Under the pieces are notes generated by a model. That model ran no database searches. It saw only the letters and a list, made by a program, of their open reading frames with translations, and was not told the origin of the DNA. A stretch of 64,000 bases of DNA from Chondrosia reniformis (Eukaryota; Porifera; Demospongiae; Chondrillida; Chondrillidae): contig OX359189.1 of the NCBI GenBank assembly GCA_947172415.1, forward strand, positions 4,726,501-4,790,500, given 5' to 3'. Below, one piece after another: positions 12,301-21,300 of this stretch. The stretch's first letter is position 1. Each line of letters begins with the position of its first letter. The translations under genes and the position numbers were made by a program.

Positions 12301-15300
12301 CTGAAGGATGGGTGTTGGAACCATCTTCATTAAGCAGAGATCGCTAAGTAGCATTCTATCCTGGCCCAGACAACCATGGCCTACCATGGACATCAAAGGT
12401 ATTGTTTACCAAATCCCTTGTTCCAGTATAAATGGGAGAGAAAGGGAGAACACTAAAGATCAGGACGGCAGAGAACAAATGTGCTGTCAGGTTGGGGGAT
12501 GTGAATAACGACCTAGCCGTTCACTCCCTGAAAACCAGCCATCCTATTGAATGGGGCCAAGTAGAAATAGTGGACAGGGAGGAGAACTGGTACAGGAGGA
12601 GAATCAAGGAAGCACTGGCAATCCAACAGTGTCATGTGGGAATGAACCTAGACCAAGGCATCATCTTAAAAATGGCTGGAAACCCTTTTTTACCAATGCT
12701 TCTGTTTCCCACTCTCCCCCCCCCCCCCCCACCCCCCCCTGGAAATGATGTAACTGATGTCATCACGGATAATGGCGGGAACGGGTTTCCATGAAAAGGA
12801 GACACCTTCTTACCATGTTCAGTTACTGAAGAAGACCCCCAGGGTCGAAACATTCGATGGAACAGAGAACAGAAACTGCGTCTTTAGATAAAAAAAAACT
12901 GTTAATAACACTAAATGGTAAAACTTAATGTGGTCAAGTTATGGTCTGAGAAAAAGGTTTATACACATACTAAGCAACTATTACAAAAGTGCATTACAAG
13001 ACATCAAAGACCAGATACAGGATACTGTATGCTGGTAATTGAAGAATTGATTAACAGTTTGTTTGAAATTGGTATATTTGTTATTATTATAACAATTTAC
13101 ATGTCAATAGATCATTTTCCAAAGGGGGGGGGCGCATTCAGCGAGCTTTAGTTAACGAAGCTTTTCCATCGTTATTTGTAATGTTTAGGACACTTAAGTG
13201 TCCTTAATCGTTAAGATTATGAATATATACATTAAAGCCCAACAATGCGGCCAAGTAGTTTGAGTGGGGGAGCCTAACGAGTTTTTAAACTTGAAATACT
13301 TTTTTAACAAGTTTAAAGCAACAATAATGATTCTGTTTAAAGTAAGATCAAATAAATGTCTAGAATCCAGTATTCTAATTCTAATACTTGTAACTAGGAG
13401 ATAGAACAAATATATGTATTGAAGTTATAATTCTTTATGTAATATCATCCTATACAAGGTTAAAGTAAATATCCTAGAATACAGTCTTACTGAGAGAATT
13501 CCAGAGATTGCAAGATAATTCAGATCATGGCCAGCTCTCTTTGAGTGAATTCCTACAGAAATGTTATTGAAGACTTTCATAATTGTCTGCAAGCACTACA
13601 TACATAAGTAAACTACGTACATCAGCTGTGGCAAAGGGAGTTATTAGCACTTGGACTATGCAAAGGCTACGGTGATATTTGGTTATGGTGCTCCAGTAAT
13701 AATTCATTTGTACACCCTATTTGGAATGACCAATTAAAACTCTCTTTAAGTTAATTTCTCGGAGATTGATAGCTTCCGTATGGAACTAAAGATGCAGCGA
13801 GGCACTGTTTGAACAGTTTAAACAATCTTAGGGACTATGTGCCATTCCTCTTTGTTTTGCACAAACAGTGTGCCAAGATCAGTAGATGTACAGCTGAGAA
13901 AGGAAATAAAACAGCACTGCTGCTGCATAGCTGACATAATTAAAAATAGCAAATTTGAATTTTCAGAAAAGTGCATTATTTCTTGGACTGCATAAAAGAC
14001 ATTTTACAGTAGCTTGCATATGGGAAGCCTGTTCAACCAGGGGACAACATTTTCTGGATCTGCATCACAAGAACTCTCAGTAAGTGAGGGGTAGGCGTCC
14101 CTCACTCATTAGTAGATGAATGGACAAAACGGAGTTAATAACCTGAATTGCTATAATTGAAATATTAACTCTCACATTAAGTGCTTGTTACATATTAACA
14201 ATATATTAAATTCATTCATTTATGGTTTTAACTCTCCTCCTTTTACCCCATAACTCCCCATTTGACAATGTCTGGGGTCTGCAAACTGACAACCGTATAA
14301 CCACTTGCTTTGGTTGTAGGAGTAAATTCACACAAGCTGGTAATGGAGGCTTACCAGTAACACCATTGGATATCATTTTGGGGTGCACCGAGAGTCAGAA
14401 ACACTGTGACACACATGGCAATATGCAGGAGAAAGACAATGCCAACATATATTACCATCTCAATATGACACATATAACTCTGAAGCATCCTGATTTTATA
14501 CAGGCTGATATCCATATTGAAGACAGCACCTGTTATACTCTTCTGCATCTCACTTTGAGTTGCTCCAATATGCCTTGAACCTCCACCCATACCATAGCTA
14601 AAGCAACTAATATTAATTAACAGCATCAAAACTTTGGGTTATTCGGACAGCAACACAAAACTGATATTAGACTATATTATGTCATTATAGTTACAGTTGA
14701 TTCTCATTTTAACAGACTTGGTTATTACGAAAAACCTGCTAATGAGTACTATCACTCACGAACCCAGCTTATGGCCTATATAAATGCATTTAAATGGACC
14801 CCGGTTAATACTCCAATAGCCAAACCTGATAAATCATACACTTTATACCTTACAGCTTTATTGATAAAAACAGCGGGTATAGTACGTACATACAAACTGT
14901 CTTTCCTTCGAAATTTATTGGTTAAATTTAAGTTTACATTCGAATTTATTGGAAGTGTGTCAAAATTTGTTTCTTATACATCTTGTACCTACCAGTATGG
15001 CTATGAAGACCACTGTGAGAAGAATGATCAGCCTATCGAAGAAAATGGAGATAATAATGGCGTTTGAGGAGAACAATAATTCATCCTTCATTAGGAAGAT
15101 TCAGATTAATCCTACTCCAATGTGCATATTGGCAACCAAGGAGCAATTGGATAAAGTCATTGCAAAGTGCACTAAGCCTGAAGACTTTTCTGTTCTGCAA
15201 GTGTATCCCACCTACCTGGGTAACTTCTATGACCCTCCATTAGTCGTTTCACTTAAGGACTATATATCTCAACATTCAGGGAATCCCCCCACATTTGTGG

Positions 15301-18300
15301 GTCCCCTATTAATCAACCACACAATGGATTACATAGTTATTTTCAGCCAATTGCTGGGGCAGCTACCAGAGTGTTGCCATGTGAAAGCAATTGGGATTGG
15401 TGGTGAAGTGTTTTTTGCAAAGTCATCGAGGCTACTCTACCAGCTGCAGTTCATTTGTGTTGCATAAAATCATTTGAGAGACAATGTTGAAAGCAAATTG
15501 AAAGATATGTACTATCACAAACAAGCAATCACAGAATTGAGTGAGTATGGTCCATAGAACCAGGAAAATCGAGAGAACAGCTCAACACCAAGAATCCTAA
15601 AGCATTCTTTGATGCTTGTAGACTCTATAACAAGTGTTTTAGGGGCAAGAGAAAGCTTAACCATGATCATAATGTGCGCTAACACCTTCAAAACCAATCC
15701 ACTGCACTTTGCCAAGAAGATCTGCCATGGAAAGACAAACCCACACCAATCTAAATTTGATGCCAGCCAGGCCCTGACACACTTTCAAACAGCCTTTAAC
15801 AGTGACAGCTACTACATCCACCTTCCAAACTGGTAATGCTAGCTCCATTTGTGGAAGAAATGACTCCTTTGACATGTCATCACCACAGGGAGCATCGAAA
15901 GGTTGTTGAAGAAGAGATCATCAAACTCCTCTCACGGTGAAGATCGCATATTCTATCATCACCTGAAGAAGATGCCATCAACACACCACTTCCTGGCCAC
16001 CCTTTTCTCCAAAATGCTCCTCGTGGATCAAAAAGCACCCAAGGAATGGTTTACTGCCAAGATACCCTTATCCACAAAGGAGGAGATAGGTCAACCCCAG
16101 TGAACATTAGACCCATTGCTCTCACATCAGTCATTGGGAAGCTATTCAACAAGTAAACAGCTACATGCCTGGAACTTTATCTACGAAAGAATGGCCTCCT
16201 TGACAAAAGTCTCCAGAAGGGATTTGTGACGAATATCAATGGTACTCTGGAACATATTTTTGCCATGTTAGCCATCATCTAAAATGCCCGTGCACACGAA
16301 TCACCTCTGGCAGTGACGTTCCTTGACCTGAAGAAAACATTTGGTTCAATATCCCATTCCCTGATTAGAGATATGCTAGTTCACATCAAACTCCCACCAG
16401 GGGTCTGCTCCTACATCAACAGCAGCACGTACTACCAACTGACAGCATATGTGGCGACCAAAGACTGGTTGACCCCAATCTTCCCAATCTACAAAGGAGT
16501 CTTCCTAAGGGATACCATCTCACCACTTATCTTCCCCATTGCCTTGAACCCTGTCCTAGCAGCAGAACACTCACTATCCACTCTAGGATTCCGTGTGAGA
16601 GTCCCAATGGTCCAACTCCCAGAACTTCCCCCAGAGATCTCCTACATCTATGCAGTCTGGGATGAAGAAGGCTCAGCTGAAGCAATGGGATGGTACCTAG
16701 CAAAGGTCACCTCCATCTTCCCCAATGGCTGCCTCCCTCTACTACCAAAAGAGCAGAGCTTGTGAATCCACCAATCTGTATAATGTGGAGCATGATATTG
16801 TGTAATAATTATATTAAAAATCGATTTGTTTACTAAAGCTACATGTAACCCCTTCTGTTTATACTTTTAATTTATTATTGAATGCACTCATTTCTTTATA
16901 GGTAACCAAGAGGAGATGAAAGCATTGAAAGCTTCTTTTCTTAAAGGAGAATTCCATCCAATCAGGGATGCATCCAATGCCAAACAGAAGAAGACACGTT
17001 GCCCCTTTACAGATGTTAATGGCTCTCCTCCAAAAAAAGACATAAGAAATCTGAAAAGAAACAACTTGATATCCCCACAGGAAAGATTTTAAGAATATCA
17101 TTTCGACCACCTCACAGCAATGCTGCAACTAGTTTGGGTACATCTAGATCTGATTCAGTGTGTTCTGATGAAATTGAGTTCCAGGGAGGCACTGACCATA
17201 AAACAAAGGAGCAACCTCAGGAAAGTAAACAGAAAGAAACAGAATATGACCATGTTGCTGACTTGTCTTTATCATCATGCCATGACTCACAAAACCACAA
17301 CTCAATTCAAAGTGGAATAGCAATAAATTTGTTGGAAATTTGATGACTTTGAAGTGAAGGTTGCTGAACTTTTTAGAAAAATTAGTGATCTGGAAAAGAA
17401 TATGCATGGGAGCAGACCAGTACATACTATGCCTGTTGCTGAGACTTCCACCCCTATACCACCTTCATTCGACTACTCAGGATACAGGTTTCTTCCCTCA
17501 TTACCCAATGAAATAACTGAAACATTTTCAAGTATCAATGCTATCCACGAAAACAATCAGCAAGAATACATAACCAACCATCAAACTGCAAGTTTTACAA
17601 CAACTACTGGTCCAGGAGCTGTTTTACCAAATGAGCAGGTAAAAATGAAATATCCAAAGATGGTGAATGAATCCAAGGTTGGTGCTCTGGCTGTGAAACT
17701 TGCCAAAGAATCTATATTTGGCAATGATCTGATGAAAACCTGCACTGTGAAGGGTCACCGAGACCTTCCAGCCCTACCAGTTGAAGGTTTAAGTCGTCTC
17801 AAAGACACTTTGTATGGTTTGTTCCCAAAGTTCTGGGTAAATCCAGCTTCGTTTGAGCCACTTTGGAACACTGCTGGTGAAGCTGTAGGTCAATTATGTA
17901 AACGTCTTAGAACTGACAAGAGGCTTTGAAAACATTTTTTATTTTGTGCATGACTATCTTTATCTTTAAAGTATGTATGTAATATTTTATTTGTCATTTT
18001 ATTATTTAACCATTATTTTATGTAATATATACCTATTTGAACCATTTAAATGCATGTACGTATCTATGTATTATATTTTATTATTTACTTAATACTATAT
18101 TATTGAATTTTTCATATGTAGATAATCATTTTTGTGTTTATAAACTCGTATATGGTTTTTATTCGAACATTCAAATGCATGTATGTATTACGTAATATTT
18201 TATTTTTTTATTTTTTTATTTCATGTTTATTATCATTTAATAACTCGTATGTATCATAAATACTGCCAATAGTATCCTATGGCTGCTCATTCCACCTCTA

Positions 18301-21300
18301 TCATGCATGGGATGACTTTTTTTGGTTGTCTAATGTATTTTCTACATTTTTCTACACTAACTCTCTGCCAAAACTCTTCTATCCAGCTGATCAGTTCTTC
18401 TTTTACTCTTGGTTTCCAACTCCACTAATATATTCTTTAAGTTCATACCAGAGATTTTCTATCGGATTTATATCAGGTGACTCTGGAGGTGTCTGCCACC
18501 AGTTAATGCAGTTCTTCTCCATAAAATTTCTGGCATAAGCTGAGGTGTGCTTGGGGTCATTATCCTGCATAAACCGATGTTTATCAGGCATTACTTCCTT
18601 GATAAATGGTATCAGGTTACTCTCTAGGATGTCCACATACAGTGCCGCATTCATTTTTCCTTTGAAAATGCAAATGGAAGTAGCTCCTTTATTGCTGATT
18701 CCTGCCCACACGTGTACCTTTATTGGATGTTTAGGCCTGAATTGTGAAGATATTATAAATCGTTTAATTAGCCAAGAATAGCAATACATATGTCGATTAT
18801 CGCTGTCTATGATCGTTTCTAAAGTAAAATGGCTGCTTACCTAGGCTTGTATGTGGCTTCTGGGATCTTTTTCTGCAACAGAAGGTGGTGTGTTTCCAGT
18901 TGTACAGTAGACTCGTCTGTCCATATAACGTCATCAAAATTTTCGTCCTTGTTCTCTTGAGCCCACTCAAGTCGTTTCTCCTTATTCATGTCTCGAATCA
19001 TCTGGCAATATGCAGTTCCTCGATAATTCCAACCCAAACTCTTCCTGCATCTAAGAATAGAGCTGCAAGATAGATTGATGTCTCTCCTCTGTAAGTCATC
19101 GTGAATATGGGAGGCTGTTGTTTCGTCGTCTGATCGTCAATGATGCCTTTAACGTCTTCGTCAACGATTGAAGGACGACCTGATCCTTCCTTTCTTCTTA
19201 GTGATCCTGTACCTTCATATCGTCTGATGAACTTAAAAACTCCTGCCCCTGTAGTGGTAAATCCTTTGGAAGCCAGCAATCGACAAATCTTTGTAGCTTC
19301 ATATCCACGATAGTAGTAAGATAAATTCTTTGTTTAATGTACTTGCTGTAAACCATGGCTATATTCATGACCAACAACTGTCCAAGTATTTCACAAGCAA
19401 GCTAAACAAGTATTCATGTGTTTAACAGTAATTTACAACTTACGTCGGAGACAATTGATTGTTTTTATTAATTTTTAGGCCTATAATAAGGATGATCTAC
19501 AACACTTTGGTACGAATTGAAGACTAAGCCGAAACAAAACGGTATGCTGTTCTGGCTTAGTCTTAATGAACGGAATGTAAACATTTTTTGATGCCTACCA
19601 TATATCACTCATACCACTGTGCTTTGGTGTATATGGATTTTATACGTACTCGCCCTCGTGACTCATACGTATAAAACCCATATACACCTCAGCGCCGTGG
19701 TATAACTAATACATATCAACAGCATTGCGGAAAAGAAGACTGAGCAATGGAAGGAGAAGCAAAAGTCATCTTCAACAATAATACAAGAAGTTCTACTAAA
19801 ACCAGAAGTAAGTAGCACTGAAGCCTTACAGTTGCTGTAGTAGTAGTATGAGTCACGATATTGAAATCGTATAACGATCTCTCTTTAAACTCAGAATTAT
19901 TACATTTCTATGCTTGCACCGTATAAGCCTGCTGGAGGAGAAGTGTATCTTTCGAAAATGGACAAAAGAGTGAGTTTTATAAAGGAAATACTTAATAAGA
20001 AGCTAGCTGTTACGATCTATCGTCGCGAGATTGTGATCGATATGTTTAAAACGTGGCTAACTAAAATTCTTTACCTATTAGACTGGAAGTGTGATCAATA
20101 TCGTTGGAGCTGCAATGGGAAAAAGAAGCTGCCAAAGAAGAGTCCTATCATCGAAAAGATCTACTACCAAGTAGAACTAAGATCTGGAAAATCAGACTCA
20201 TTTAAGAAAGAAGTGTATGAATTGTTGGAAGGATATGCTGAATATGTATTGAATCATTATAAGGGTAAATATGAGTACACGAATTAAGATAGATATCTGA
20301 TATACATGCATTTACATATATTTTCATAATCTAATTATATATAGGTACAGTACCAGAGGAAGACGAGACCCTCTTTCCATATGGGAACTCAACTAAAAGC
20401 TCTGCTCCTTATGTAAAGACAGGCCCTCTGTCATGGAAGAAATAAGAACACCGAGCGGTGTTGGAATCATCTTTTAAAGTCAGCCATATTTGGACAACAT
20501 ACGGTATTGAGTATTTTAGTCAAATTTGGGATGAATCCTTCATGACTTACTACACAGTAAATATTGATAGACACTAGGATTCAATAGGACGAGGGGTTCT
20601 GGAGGAGCTACATGTTTACAAATCCCATTAGTGGTATAACCACTAACCAATTGGAATCCTTTAACTTTATACTCAAACAGCTACTGGGTTGGAAGGAGGC
20701 TCCAGTAGAGAGTGTCATACTGTCACTTTACTATCTACAGGGCTTATTATTTCAATGAATGCCAAAGAGGTTAAGCAGGATTGGGATGATATCACCTTAA
20801 GACACCATATCGGGGAGCTATTTGTGACCCAGAGGATTCATGTTATTGAACACAGTGGCAAAAGATGAAATTGTTTCCAGGGTTAAAGGAGATGCCAAGA
20901 ACTTAATGTCAATGTTGAGTCTGCCTTCACAAACTGTTGTTAGCAGGAGTGAGATGGTATTGGAGAAAGATGATGTCTCCTATGATAGGAAATTAAAGAC
21001 CTTTCTTGTGAAAGGTTCCATTACAACACGTGCTGTAAAACGTTTTCCAAAGGAATCATGCACCTGTCCTTCAATGTCTGCATGTTATCATGTGCTTGCA
21101 GCCGAGAGGTTCATTGGGATGCATGAACCTGTGTTAAAGAAGCTGGCCAACATCACCAAGCTAAGGAAGAATGGTAAAAAAAGTTGGGTAGGAAAGGTTA
21201 GTGTGCATATATATATCAGTGAGATGCATGCTTGTATTGTTTGGTGTTTTATTTAGGTAAGCCAGACACTAAAGAATATGTTGGACCAACACCTCCTTTC

